A stretch of DNA of 64,000 nucleotides from Psychrobacter immobilis. GTDB lineage: Bacteria > Pseudomonadota > Gammaproteobacteria > Pseudomonadales > Moraxellaceae. The stretch spans positions 108,557 to 172,556 of the forward strand of contig NZ_CAJGZM010000005.1 of assembly GCF_904846175.1 (NCBI RefSeq), in the 5' to 3' direction. Under the pieces are notes generated by a model. The model did no database searches and had not been told where the DNA came from. It saw only the letters and a list, made by a program, of their open reading frames with translations. Position numbers and translations under genes: made by a program. Numbering within the stretch: the first letter of the stretch is position 1; every line of letters begins with the position of its first letter. Positions 1 to 8,325 of the stretch are shown piece by piece.

Positions 1-1
1 C

Positions 2-1108
2 GAGCTACAGCAGCGAGAGGCGCAAGCGAAAGATGCGCTGAATCAGTTGCTAGCGGGCAGTACTACCTCAAAACAGAATAGTGTGACCCAAGTCAGTGTA
101 CGCACCGCCAGTCGCACACCAAGCACCGTTAAACTGCATTATCAGGTGCGCGGTGCCAGTTGGGAGCCGACTTATCAAGCGCGCTTAAATACAGACAGCA
201 AGCAGCTTAATATCACCGCCTCTGCCATCATCGCCCAACAAACGGGAGAGAATTGGAACAATGTACCCGTTATTTTAAGCACCGTTAATCCCAATCAAAC
301 TACCACCAGTCAGCTGCCCAGAGTCGAGCGTTTGTCATTGTATGAAGAGGAGCAAGCTAAGTTAAGCCGTTATGCATCGCCTATGATGGAGGCAGCTCCA
401 ATAGTCGTTTCTGCGAGAGACAGTTATGGCGGCGGTGCATCGGGAGAAAGTATGCCACCGCTACCGAGCTTTACGGTGAGCAGTCAAAATAAAAATGGTA
501 TTACTGAGTACCGCCTGCCGCAGCGTGTCAGTATTCCTAGTGATGGCAGGCGCGTACGCACTATTATCGATGAGCAGTCTGGCACCAGTAAGCTTTGGCT
601 ACGCAGCACCCCAAGTGCCGAGATCGCCGCTTATTGGTATGCATCCGCGCCGTTTTTGACGCCTGCTTGGGCTGATGGCTCATTACAGCTATATCGTGAT
701 GATAACTATGTCGGGCAGTCGCGCTATGATTACCAGAGCCTAAAAGAGCAGGGCATGGGTTTTGGTGTTGATCCGAGCCTACTTGTGAAACAGCTGACTG
801 ATGAAGATAAAAAAGGTGATAAAGGCGTATTTAACCGTCAACAAACCAAAACCATCACCCAAGCTTATCAATTTACCAATCAGCACAATCGTAACGTGCG
901 CTTGCAAGTGTTAAGCGCTGAGCCAGTTAGCAGTGATGACAGTATTAAAGTCACTGCGGCGCACACCCCAGCTATTAGCCAAAAAGACTGGAATGATAAC
1001 AAAGGTATGGTCGCTTGGGAGTTTGATTTGCCGAGTAAACAAGCGCAAGTCGTGCAATCGACGTATCAAATCAGCTACCCTGCGGATAAAAAATTAAGCA
1101 CCAATTAA
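2..1108 (+). CDS. DUF4139 / MuiA-family protein, 5'-truncated by window edge
   Basis: The reading frame is open from base 2 and no start is convincing, so the gene begins outside the window; a TTG at 47 is only an internal codon. The visible part is the C-terminal DUF4139 domain of the mucoidy-inhibitor (MuiA-like) family. It has the typical run of a YxVxGAxWxPxY segment, an xxQxTGENWxxV segment and an LST motif near its start, followed by beta-rich sequence to the end. The residues just before (Gln/Glu/Ala-rich) look like the end of the coiled-coil linker usual between DUF4140 and DUF4139. Biochemical role is unknown; E. coli-type homologues are tied to capsule/mucoidy phenotypes. No terminator hairpin follows directly. 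Confidence 0.75.
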   Translation, partial: ELQQREAQAKDALNQLLAGSTTSKQNSVTQVSVRTASRTPSTVKLHYQVRGASWEPTYQARLNTDSKQLNITASAIIAQQTGENWNNVPVILSTVNPNQTTTSQLPRVERLSLYEEEQAKLSRYASPMMEAAPIVVSARDSYGGGASGESMPPLPSFTVSSQNKNGITEYRLPQRVSIPSDGRRVRTIIDEQSGTSKLWLRSTPSAEIAAYWYASAPFLTPAWADGSLQLYRDDNYVGQSRYDYQSLKEQGMGFGVDPSLLVKQLTDEDKKGDKGVFNRQQTKTITQAYQFTNQHNRNVRLQVLSAEPVSSDDSIKVTAAHTPAISQKDWNDNKGMVAWEFDLPSKQAQVVQSTYQISYPADKKLSTN

Positions 1109-1179
1109 TGCTAAATTAGAACTATGGAATACATTTAACTTAAAAATAATACAGTGCTGCTAGGATAGATTTTGTGAAG

Positions 1180-1211
1180 CCTCTCGAGTGCGAAGCGCAC
1201 AGCAAGCGAGG
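1180..1211. other. Small stem-loop in leader of the NRDE gene
   Basis: GTGCG (1188-1192) and CGCAC (1196-1200) form a five-pair stem around AAG, extended after a gap by CCTC/GAGG (1180-1183/1208-1211). It lies about 85 bases upstream of the next gene. It has no T-run, so it is not a standard terminator. Function is unknown. Confidence 0.3.
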
Positions 1212-1295
1212 AAAATATATCCTGGCAGAACGCTATTTTGAACGACTCTATTTTATATTGAAGTGCTTATATAATAATCATATAAAAGGAAAACT

Positions 1296-2108
1296 ATGTG
1301 TATCGTCGCCATTGCTTGGCAGTTATTTGATGAGCTGCCTTTGGTTTTATTGTCCAATAGAGATGAGTTCTTGCAGCGTCCGACAGAGCCGCTAAATCAA
1401 TGGGCGGATAAGTCTATTTATGCAGGACGCGATAAACAAAGTGGCGGTACGTGGCTTGGCATACATCAAGAGCAACATGGCGATTTTTACGAGCAGAACG
1501 GACGTTGGGCGGCGGTATTGAACTTTCGTGATGGCGTGCAGGCAGGTAACGATGAACGCTCGCGTGGTGAATTGGTCACGGATTTCTTGATCAGTAGTTT
1601 AAGCCCGATGGACTTTGCGCGACAAATCAGCTTACAAGATTATGCAGGCTTTAATCTTATTATTGGTGATGCAACGCAGGCCGTCATCGTTAATAACCGT
1701 GGTCATGCGCCAACCGCTTTACACTTGGGGCTGCATGTATTCTCGAACGGTCAGCCTGAGGAAGAGTGGTTTAAGACTGAGAAGTTACGTGGCCGTTTAA
1801 GACAAGAAGTCATACCGTTGATTGCTGAAAATAGCGCTCCTGAATATTGGCAAGAAGCTGCCTTTGCCGTGCTGTCCGATAAAACGCCAGCGCCAGAAAA
1901 TAAACTGCCCGAAACGGGTGTCGCTAAGCAGATTGAGCGAGCACTATCTTCTATTTATATTGAGCCTATTGCTTTGTTTAGCATGGATGCTACCGTCCCG
2001 ACATACGGTACTCGAACCCAAAGCATTTTGACTTTAAATCAATCTGCAAGTCCTATCGATGACGACCCTATCTTCTGTGCTCAACTACAGAGTCGAGAAT
2101 ATCAGTAA
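1296..2108 (+). CDS. NRDE-family (TANGO2-like) protein
   Basis: This 270-residue protein carries the family-defining Asn-Arg-Asp-Glu motif at residues 21-24 and a Cys at position 2. In this Ntn-hydrolase-like family (eukaryotic TANGO2, bacterial NRDE proteins) that Cys is the proposed N-terminal nucleophile. A GGTWLG stretch follows around residue 51, also typical. Homologues have been linked to haem trafficking and vesicle/Golgi organisation, but the bacterial role is not settled. The ATG at 1296 is chosen because AAAGGAAA lies just upstream and because it puts Cys at position 2. No signal peptide is visible, so it is probably cytoplasmic. It appears to be a single-gene unit. Confidence 0.8.
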   Translation: MCIVAIAWQLFDELPLVLLSNRDEFLQRPTEPLNQWADKSIYAGRDKQSGGTWLGIHQEQHGDFYEQNGRWAAVLNFRDGVQAGNDERSRGELVTDFLISSLSPMDFARQISLQDYAGFNLIIGDATQAVIVNNRGHAPTALHLGLHVFSNGQPEEEWFKTEKLRGRLRQEVIPLIAENSAPEYWQEAAFAVLSDKTPAPENKLPETGVAKQIERALSSIYIEPIALFSMDATVPTYGTRTQSILTLNQSASPIDDDPIFCAQLQSREYQ

Positions 2109-2174
2109 TTTATCTATTGTCGTTTTACTCTGACTTATGGCTAGGCTTTTCTAGTTATTATTTAAGTCTCATTA

Positions 2175-2239
2175 CAGAGTCACTATTAACAGTTAAATCC
2201 CTAATATAGTTAGGGATTTAACTGTTAATAGTGACTCTG
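2175..2239. repeat. Perfect 30-bp inverted repeat with 5-nt loop
   Basis: Arms 2175-2204 and 2210-2239 are exact reverse complements (each begins or ends CAGAGTCACT / AGTGACTCTG) around TATAG. There is no T-tract on either side, so it is not an ordinary intrinsic terminator. It lies between the NRDE gene and the broken alcohol dehydrogenase. It could be a miniature mobile-element remnant, a strong RNA hairpin or a protein-binding palindrome. Confidence 0.9.
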
Positions 2240-2329
2240 ATGACATACACTGGATATATAGGTCATTTAAGCGCCATTAAGAATGCCTACTATCCTCTAA
2301 TCAGAGGTCAGTTTAACAAGGAGTACGAT

Positions 2330-3425
2330 ATGACTATGATGAAATCATTAATATTCGTTGAGCCAGGTAAAATTGAAATTGTTGATAAGAAAATTCCTGA
2401 TGTCGGCCCGAACGATGCTTTACTAAAAATTACCACCACGACGATTTGTGGTACCGATATTCATATTTTTAAAGGTGAGTATGCTGTTGCAAAAGGGTTG
2501 ACGATTGGGCATGAACCGGTAGGTATTATTGAGAAGCTAGGTAGTGCAGTGATGGGTTATAAAGAAGGACAACGAGTCATCGCTGGCGCGATTTGTCCAA
2601 CATTTACCTCTTATTGCTAGCCAAGATGGCTTTCCCTCACAAGATGGCGGCTATCTTGATGCTGATGGCAAATGCTCTTGTCATGGTTATAAAGCGACCG
2701 GCGGCTGGCGCTTTGGTAATCACATTGATGGTACGCAAGCAGAATATGTGCTAGTGCCTGATGCACAGGCCAATCTATGTCCAGTGCCAGATGGACTGAC
2801 TGATGAGCAAGTGCTGATGTGTCCTGACATTATGTCGACAGGCTTCAAGGGTGCAGAAAATGCTAATATTCAGATCGGTGATGTTGTCGCTATCTTTGCA
2901 CAAGGTCCTATTGGCTTATGTGCTACTGCTGGGGCAAGACTCAAAGGTGCATCACTGATTATCGCTGTTGATGGTAACAATCAGCGTCTAGCGATGGCGA
3001 AGAAATTAGGAGCGGACATTACGCTTAATTTCACAGAAGTTGATGTGGTTGATGAAATCATGAAAATCACTGGTGGGCGTGGTGTCGATAGCAGTATCGA
3101 AGCACTTGGTTTAAAAACTACCTTTGAGCAGGCGCTGAAAGTATTAAAACCAGGCGGCACACTATCGAGCCTCGGTGTTTATTCTGAAGATTTAACCATT
3201 CCGATGGCTCACTTTGCCTCAGGTCTTGGTGACCATACTATTCGAACGGCTCTATGTCCGGGCGGTAAAGAGCGTATGCGCCGTTTAATGAATGTCATTG
3301 AGTCAGGTCGTGTGGATCTATCAGAGATGGTGACACATACTTATGCGCTAGACGATATTGTAGAAGCATATGATTTATTTATGCATCAGCGTGATGGCGT
3401 CTTAAAAATCGCTATCAAGCCATAA
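2330..3425 (+). pseudogene. Zinc-dependent alcohol dehydrogenase (MDR family), frameshifted
   Basis: The N-terminal part (ATG 2330, AAGGAG at 2318-2323) runs to a TAG at 2618-2620. The rest of the same protein continues in another frame to 3425. The total span of 1096 bases is one more than a multiple of three, so a single extra base near 2616-2620 explains the break and leaves an ancestor of about 364 residues. Zinc-site residues are visible: Cys in the CGTD motif and His-Glu in GHEP of the first part, Asp in CPDIMSTGF of the second. The nucleotide fold is marked by GPIGLCATAG, and CPGGKERMRRL lies near the end. It resembles secondary/isopropanol-type NADP alcohol dehydrogenases. As read it is inactive unless the shift is a sequencing error or recoded. 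Confidence 0.85.
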
Positions 3426-3444
3426 GTTGAGTGCTTATAAATAT

Positions 3445-3478
3445 AAAAGAGCCTGTATCACTAGATACAGGCTCTTTT
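3445..3478. terminator. Bidirectional intrinsic terminator
   Basis: AAAAGAGCCTGTAT (3445-3458) pairs perfectly with ATACAGGCTCTTTT (3465-3478) around CACTAG, with A- and T-tracts on the two sides. It separates the convergent dehydrogenase pseudogene and rppH. Confidence 0.9.
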
Positions 3479-3509
3479 ATATTTGCTATTAGAAAATAAC
3501 TCTAACTAT

Positions 3510-4031
3510 TTATTCCACCAACAAGTGGTTGTTTTGTTCTGGAATAATCAGTTCTTGTTTAAGCGGTAATTCGCGCACTAATTCTTGCAAGGCGCGACGG
3601 TATACCCCGCGCTTAAAGTGAATCACTTGTCCGAGTGGATACCAATAGCTGACCCATTGCCAATGGTCAAATTCTGGTTTACCTTCATCAAAGCGGATAT
3701 GTTGAGTATTCGGCTCATCTAAGCGCAGCAAAAACCATTTTTGTTTTTGCCCAATACACAAAGGATACTGCCCATGACGCACATAGCGTTTCGGCAGGCG
3801 GTAGCGCAACCAATCTTGCGTGACCGCCAGTAGATCCACATGACGCGGATGTAAACCGACCTCTTCCCAGAGCTCGCGATACATCGCATCCATCGGCGTC
3901 TCCCCGCGGTCGATGCCGCCTTGAGGGAACTGCCAAGCGTTGTGACCAATACGTTTTGCCCACAGAACCTGCCCTTGTGTATTTGCCAAGATGATGCCGA
4001 CATTGGCGCGAAAGCCGTCTGCATCTATCAT
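3510..4031 (-). CDS. rppH: RNA pyrophosphohydrolase RppH
   Basis: RppH removes pyrophosphate from the 5' end of triphosphorylated RNA and so opens mRNA to RNase E decay. The 173-residue length fits the family. The Nudix box is complete: Gly38, Glu44, Arg52-Glu53, Glu56-Glu57 and Gly59, after the usual WQFPQGGID lead-in. The N-terminal MIDxxGFRxNVGI is diagnostic of RppH rather than of other Nudix enzymes. The start at 4031 has AAAGGG about nine bases upstream. It stands alone, convergent with the broken dehydrogenase. Overlapping open frames on the same strand are shadows. Confidence 0.95.
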   Translation of the reverse strand: MIDADGFRANVGIILANTQGQVLWAKRIGHNAWQFPQGGIDRGETPMDAMYRELWEEVGLHPRHVDLLAVTQDWLRYRLPKRYVRHGQYPLCIGQKQKWFLLRLDEPNTQHIRFDEGKPEFDHWQWVSYWYPLGQVIHFKRGVYRRALQELVRELPLKQELIIPEQNNHLLVE

Positions 4032-4563
4032 GACTAAACCCTTTTAAAATGTTTAAAAATAGCTTATTTCGACAAGGTACAATGACAGCAATCATAGTTA
4101 TTATAGGGTGATTGTTATCGGTGCCATGACAAAATAAGATTCATTACCGTTATTAAACCAAGAAACAACCCAAATGTGTAACAGTATTTTGCTATAAAAT
4201 GTTTCACAAGATTAATGCTTTAAAATCAGTGGTTTATAGGCAGACTTTTGTAAGTCATTTTTGCTAGATTTTATAAAAATTATAAGTTTGAATAATGCTA
4301 TCAAGATAAATACTTAACAATCAGATTCGGTGCGAAATAGTGTTTTATAAAAAACAGACGCTAAAGCGTTTGATGAAAGTTCAATAACAGCAAGGCGTTA
4401 TAAATCTAGTTTTGGCTTATGCTACACTAGCAAAAGAAGTTATTTTTCTAAAAGATATTATTTTTCAAAAAATAAAAAACCGTCAGTATACAAATCAAAA
4501 ATCATGTGAATTAAGAAGCGTGCGAATTCAAAATCGTACCAATTAAAACAAGGAATATTTAAG
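4032..4563. other. AT-rich intergenic region, no gene seen
   Basis: About 530 bases between the divergent rppH and osmC-like genes. A possible extended -10 (TGCTACACT, 4421-4428) lies some 135 bases upstream of the osmC-like start, but no matching -35 is seen. No convincing open frame or RNA gene was found. Confidence 0.4.
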
Positions 4564-4977
4564 ATGTCAGAGTCAAAAGCAAGCGTCACGTGGCAAGAAA
4601 ACAAAGCCTTTATGGGTGTGTCACCATCAGGACATAATGTCCAAATCGATGCCGATAAAGAAAGAGGCGCAAGCCCAATGGAGCTGATTCTATTGGGGCT
4701 TGGAGGGTGTGCAAGCTATGACGTGGTAGCAATTTTACAAAAGTCGCGCCAAGAAGTGACAGACGTACGCTGTGAGCTGACCGCTCAGCGCGCCGAAACC
4801 GTGCCAGCCGTTTATACTGACATTCATATGCATTTTGTGGTGACAGGACAAGATGTCAAAGAAAGCCAAGTGGAAAAGGCAATCAAACTGTCTGCAGAAA
4901 AATACTGCTCAGCAAGTCGCATGCTAGTACAGGGCGGCGTCAATGTGACTCACGATTTTGAAGTCATAGCAGGATAG
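4564..4977 (+). CDS. OsmC/Ohr-family peroxide-reactive protein (YhfA-like)
   Basis: This 137-residue protein belongs to the OsmC superfamily, cytoplasmic thiol proteins that reduce organic peroxides or act as related detoxifying enzymes. The two conserved cysteines are at Cys49 (in LGGCASYDV) and Cys115 (in KYCSAS), the spacing expected. The short length and SPMELILLGLGGC start place it with the YhfA/OsmC-like branch rather than true Ohr. The start is supported by AAGGAAT upstream. The stop is 14 bases from the MAPEG gene, so the two are probably co-transcribed. Confidence 0.85.
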   Translation: MSESKASVTWQENKAFMGVSPSGHNVQIDADKERGASPMELILLGLGGCASYDVVAILQKSRQEVTDVRCELTAQRAETVPAVYTDIHMHFVVTGQDVKESQVEKAIKLSAEKYCSASRMLVQGGVNVTHDFEVIAG

Positions 4978-4991
4978 GGAAGATTATACTA

Positions 4992-5417
4992 ATGAGTCTA
5001 TTCTTTGGGTTGATTCCCGATAGCGCAGCGTCAGGTATTTGGGCAATGGTGGTGGCAAGTTTGCTGCCACTGGCGATGGCGCTAACGGCAAAAGCAATTG
5101 GCGGCTTTAATTTAGCTGACAATGCCCATCCGCGTGATTTTTTACAAGGGACAACGGGAGCAGCAGCACGTGCTAATGCAGCCCAGCAAAACAGCTATGA
5201 GACCTTGCCCATATTTTTGGCGGCAGTGTTGGTTGCGATGCTGTTTTTTGTACCGCAATTAATTATTAATACCATCGCTTGGCTTTATGTGCTGATTCGT
5301 ATTGGGTTTTGCGTGGCTTATATTACTAATTTAGCAACCTTTCGCTCTATTCTTTGGGTGCTATCGATGGCTTGCTCATTGATGTTATTTTATTTAGCGA
5401 TTCGGGTCAGTATGTAA
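4992..5417 (+). CDS. MAPEG-family membrane protein
   Basis: A 141-residue protein with about four hydrophobic segments (roughly 15-35, 70-90, 92-115, 118-138). It has the MAPEG signature of a polar loop after the first helix, with an R-A-N-A-x-x-N-x-x-E arrangement around residues 60-70. The family includes microsomal glutathione transferases and many bacterial members of unknown substrate. AGGGAAG precedes the ATG at 4992. It probably forms an operon with the peroxide-linked OsmC-like gene, which would fit a role in detoxification (inference). Confidence 0.85.
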   Translation: MSLFFGLIPDSAASGIWAMVVASLLPLAMALTAKAIGGFNLADNAHPRDFLQGTTGAAARANAAQQNSYETLPIFLAAVLVAMLFFVPQLIINTIAWLYVLIRIGFCVAYITNLATFRSILWVLSMACSLMLFYLAIRVSM

Positions 5418-5423
5418 GCCAAT

Positions 5424-5443
5424 TAGCCTAAGAGGGCTATTTT
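5424..5443 (+). terminator. Weak stem-loop with T-run after the MAPEG gene
   Basis: TAGCC (5424-5428) pairs with GGCTA (5435-5439), followed by TTTT. The stem is only five pairs, so efficiency is uncertain. Confidence 0.35.
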
Positions 5444-5494
5444 AAAACGAGCTGTTTTTGCAATAGAGCGTGTCATCAATAAAGTAGTGATTCA

Positions 5495-6541
5495 TTAATA
5501 AACGCTTGCTTGTAGCGCCTTGATAATCACTGCTTTGTTTTTTTCTCGTTTGATATCGTCCCATACTATTTTCGCCTCGCTATAGCCTTTGGTCAGCATC
5601 GCTAGCCACTGCTTATAACGACCCACTAAAACCACATCGCTTTTCGCCGCACCTTCTAAAAATTTAATCTGATGGGTAATTAAATCTTGCCACGCTAAGG
5701 CTTTCAGCATTTCTGTATCGTTATTATTGGCGTCAACCTGAGCAATCAAATCGGGACGAGTGACTGCACCACGTCCTAGCATCAGATGCGTCGTACCTGA
5801 TTGCGCCATACAGTTTTGCGCCTGCTCACTATTCCAAATCTCACCATTGGCAATGACTGGAATGTGCAACGTATTAAAATTCTGAATTTTGTCCCAATAA
5901 GCGGGCGGTTTATAGCCTTGGGTCTTGGTGCGTGCATGAATGGTCAGCCAATCTGCGCCACTCGCCGCAATCGCAGCTTTGATATCATCCATGCGACTGC
6001 TATCGGTATAGCCCAAGCGAATCTTCGCTGATACAGGTATATGAGCAGGCATGGCTTGGCGTACGGCACTGATAATGTCGTACATCACTTCAGGCTCATC
6101 AAGCAATACGGAACCACCGCGATGGCTATTGACCGTTTTGGCAGGGCAACCAAAGTTAATATCAATCGCAGGTGCACCAAGCTCACAAGCATAGGCGGCA
6201 TTTTCTGCCATTAATTGCGCTTCACTACCGAGTAGTTGAATGTGAATCGGCGTACCAGAGGCCGTCTTAGCATCGTGATGCAGTTCTGGCACATATTTAT
6301 AAAACACATGCGCTGGCAACACATGCTGAGTCACGCGAATAAATTCACTCACTGACCAATCATAAGGACGCCCCAAGTCTGCCGCAATTTGGGTTAGGAT
6401 TTGGCGCATTAATGGATCGGTTAAGCCTTCCATTGGCGCAAGAAGACGAACAGGCTTGGCAAATAATTGCTGTACGGTGTTTTGGCGTTCTTGCAGTGCT
6501 TGAGATAAAGATGAAGTGTTAGACGGCTGGATGTTATTCAT
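5495..6541 (-). CDS. dusC: tRNA-dihydrouridine synthase, DusC type
   Basis: An FMN-dependent enzyme reducing uridine to dihydrouridine in tRNA; the DusC branch acts at U16. The TIM barrel begins with LLAPMEGLTD (from about residue 33). The proton-donating Cys is at 132 in INFGCPAKTVN, and IPVIANGEI plus LMLGRGA near 230-260 form the FMN phosphate site. The sequence resembles DusC more than DusA or DusB because of the C-terminal VGRYKQWLAML helix region. At 348 residues it is about 30 longer than E. coli DusC, owing to a polar N-terminal extension; an internal start cannot be excluded but no better ATG exists near the barrel start. Confidence 0.9.
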   Translation of the reverse strand: MNNIQPSNTSSLSQALQERQNTVQQLFAKPVRLLAPMEGLTDPLMRQILTQIAADLGRPYDWSVSEFIRVTQHVLPAHVFYKYVPELHHDAKTASGTPIHIQLLGSEAQLMAENAAYACELGAPAIDINFGCPAKTVNSHRGGSVLLDEPEVMYDIISAVRQAMPAHIPVSAKIRLGYTDSSRMDDIKAAIAASGADWLTIHARTKTQGYKPPAYWDKIQNFNTLHIPVIANGEIWNSEQAQNCMAQSGTTHLMLGRGAVTRPDLIAQVDANNNDTEMLKALAWQDLITHQIKFLEGAAKSDVVLVGRYKQWLAMLTKGYSEAKIVWDDIKREKNKAVIIKALQASVY

Positions 6542-6601
6542 GGCTAATTATTCATTACATAAAGTGGAATAGTCGGGTATTGAGAAGATGATGAAAGGTT
6601 A

Positions 6602-8101
6602 TTAAGTATTACCAAAAACGACCTTTTTACCGGTCTGCAATCCTGATATCAAATCTTTGATATTGTGAATGTCCAAATTACTTTGCGCACGCGTACAAGC
6701 CACATAGAGGAGACGCAGCTCTTCTGGACTGATTTTGACCGCATTGGTCGTCACATCATAATAAAAATCATCATCGAGCTGTACTTTGCCCCATTCAAGC
6801 CCTTTGGCTTTATGTGCGGTTGAGATGACATAATCGGCATTTTCAATACTGGATAAACTATTCACCGCTTGGCTGAGTACATTAGTACCATGATCATCGA
6901 CCAATTTTACTAAGGTTTTTAGATCGCTGCCTTCATTGGTTTCAGAATATTCTTGTACATCACTCCAATTATAAAAATAGGCTAATTCGGGCACACCATA
7001 TGCCGATTTGCCATTTTTTAAGTTTTCAGCTGCCTGACAGAATTTAAGCATACGATCAGTATCTGCTTGCAGAGCAACTCTATGACCGAGCTTTAAACCC
7101 GTTAATAGTTGCGACATTGCAGCAGCATTGGTACGGCAGAGAATGGCGTCTTTTTTACTATGAACCATACCTTTTTCGGTAGAAGATTGCTTATTAGGAT
7201 TGCCTTTTAAGGGAATATCTTCTTGCAGTGCTTTGAGCAAAGTATTGGCAATCTCAGCAATCGGTTCGCCAAAACGAAATGACTGCGTTAATAAAGTCTG
7301 CGGCAATGGCAGTTTTTTCATCGCATTAACCGCCCCGCGCCACTCATAAATCTGCTGGTGAGCGTCGCCAACGTAAATGACTTGCCGCGGCTGCTGGGTC
7401 AAAATACCCATCATCAAGGGATCAGCATCTTGCGCTTCATCAAATAAAATAAAATCTGCTGGAATACTAGGCTTCGATAGTGCCCAAAGTTTGAGATAAA
7501 TATCATGCCCGATGCCAGCAGGATGGCGTGCATCAATCGACTGTAACCAGCGCTGCTCAACAGCAGGGTAGAGCATTTCACGCAGCTGCTCGGCATCAGA
7601 GTCATCGAGCCAGCTTGGAAATTCAATATGCCTTGGGGCAGGATAACTGGCGTGTGTACTACAAAAATTGCTCACCGCATCACTCACGAATCGTGCTAGC
7701 CGTGCTGGCGTGAGAGTAATATATTTATTAATCCCATCCATTTGCCGACGAACTTGTACCGGTTGTAAGCCCAAATCATCACCAAGACGCTTGGGTGAAA
7801 AACGCGGCAACGACAATTTGGCGGTAATATCACGTGGTACATGACGATAGGCTAGTGAGTGAAAAGTACGACAATCGACGTGACCGGGGAATTTCTGCCG
7901 CGCATCATTGGCAATGGCTTTATTAAAGGCTAAATATAAGCCGCGGCCACGCAGACGCTCACCGATTAATTTGAGCGTTGTTGTTTTCCCTGCGCCCGCA
8001 TAAGCGACCACTTTAAATGACTTATGATCCATCGCCATATTTAGCGCGTTCAGCTGCTCATCAGTGGGATCGCTCATATAAGCTGGCATAGATGCGGACA
8101 T
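6602..8101 (-). CDS. Compact superfamily 1A (UvrD/FBH1-like) DNA helicase
   Basis: A 499-residue ATP-dependent helicase with all core motifs: Walker A AYAGAGKTT (33-41), DEAQD (221-225), motif III GDAHQQIYEWRGA (245-257), motif IV QSFRFG, motif V STAHKAKGLEW and motif VI RLLYVACTRAQ (463-473). It is far shorter than UvrD or Rep (about 700) and lacks large 1B/2B insertions. The FKVVAYAGAGKTTTL start and QIYEWRGA motif resemble the helicase part of eukaryotic F-box helicase FBH1 and its bacterial relatives. A role in removing recombinase filaments or in repair would be inference. It sits alone, upstream of dusC on the same strand with about 60 bases between. Confidence 0.85.
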   Translation of the reverse strand: MSASMPAYMSDPTDEQLNALNMAMDHKSFKVVAYAGAGKTTTLKLIGERLRGRGLYLAFNKAIANDARQKFPGHVDCRTFHSLAYRHVPRDITAKLSLPRFSPKRLGDDLGLQPVQVRRQMDGINKYITLTPARLARFVSDAVSNFCSTHASYPAPRHIEFPSWLDDSDAEQLREMLYPAVEQRWLQSIDARHPAGIGHDIYLKLWALSKPSIPADFILFDEAQDADPLMMGILTQQPRQVIYVGDAHQQIYEWRGAVNAMKKLPLPQTLLTQSFRFGEPIAEIANTLLKALQEDIPLKGNPNKQSSTEKGMVHSKKDAILCRTNAAAMSQLLTGLKLGHRVALQADTDRMLKFCQAAENLKNGKSAYGVPELAYFYNWSDVQEYSETNEGSDLKTLVKLVDDHGTNVLSQAVNSLSSIENADYVISTAHKAKGLEWGKVQLDDDFYYDVTTNAVKISPEELRLLYVACTRAQSNLDIHNIKDLISGLQTGKKVVFGNT

Positions 8102-8148
8102 AATAAAGCTACCTAAAAAACTAGAGTGGGGGCAAAAATAACGGGGGT

Positions 8149-8176
8149 AAAAAAAGCCACTGCATAGACAATGGCT
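8149..8176 (-). terminator. Intrinsic terminator of the tat operon
   Basis: Read on the minus strand, AGCCATTG and CAGTGGCT (8169-8176 / 8155-8162) form a stem with one mismatch, followed by a run of T. It lies about 150 bases past the tatC stop. Confidence 0.7.
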
Positions 8177-8325
8177 GACTGGTCAGATGAGGTTGATTGC
8201 AAAATATTTGCAATCGCACATGACAATAATAAAAAAGTTAATAGAAAATAACGGTGGAAGTAAGCGGATTATATTAACAGATTAGCGTGTAGGCTGTTTT
8301 TGGAATAAGTGCCTGATAAGTAGAG

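Noticed and set aside
1174..1395. Open frame ahead of the NRDE gene
   Set aside because: No ribosome site, overlaps the NRDE start in another frame, and its sequence has no protein-like character.
2231..2330. GTG at 2231 as start of the dehydrogenase
   Set aside because: It lies within the palindrome arm and adds non-family residues; ATG 2330 has AAGGAG and the family N-terminus.
2600..2625. Programmed ribosomal frameshift in the dehydrogenase
   Set aside because: No slippery heptamer or downstream pseudoknot could be recognised; a simple mutation or read error explains it.
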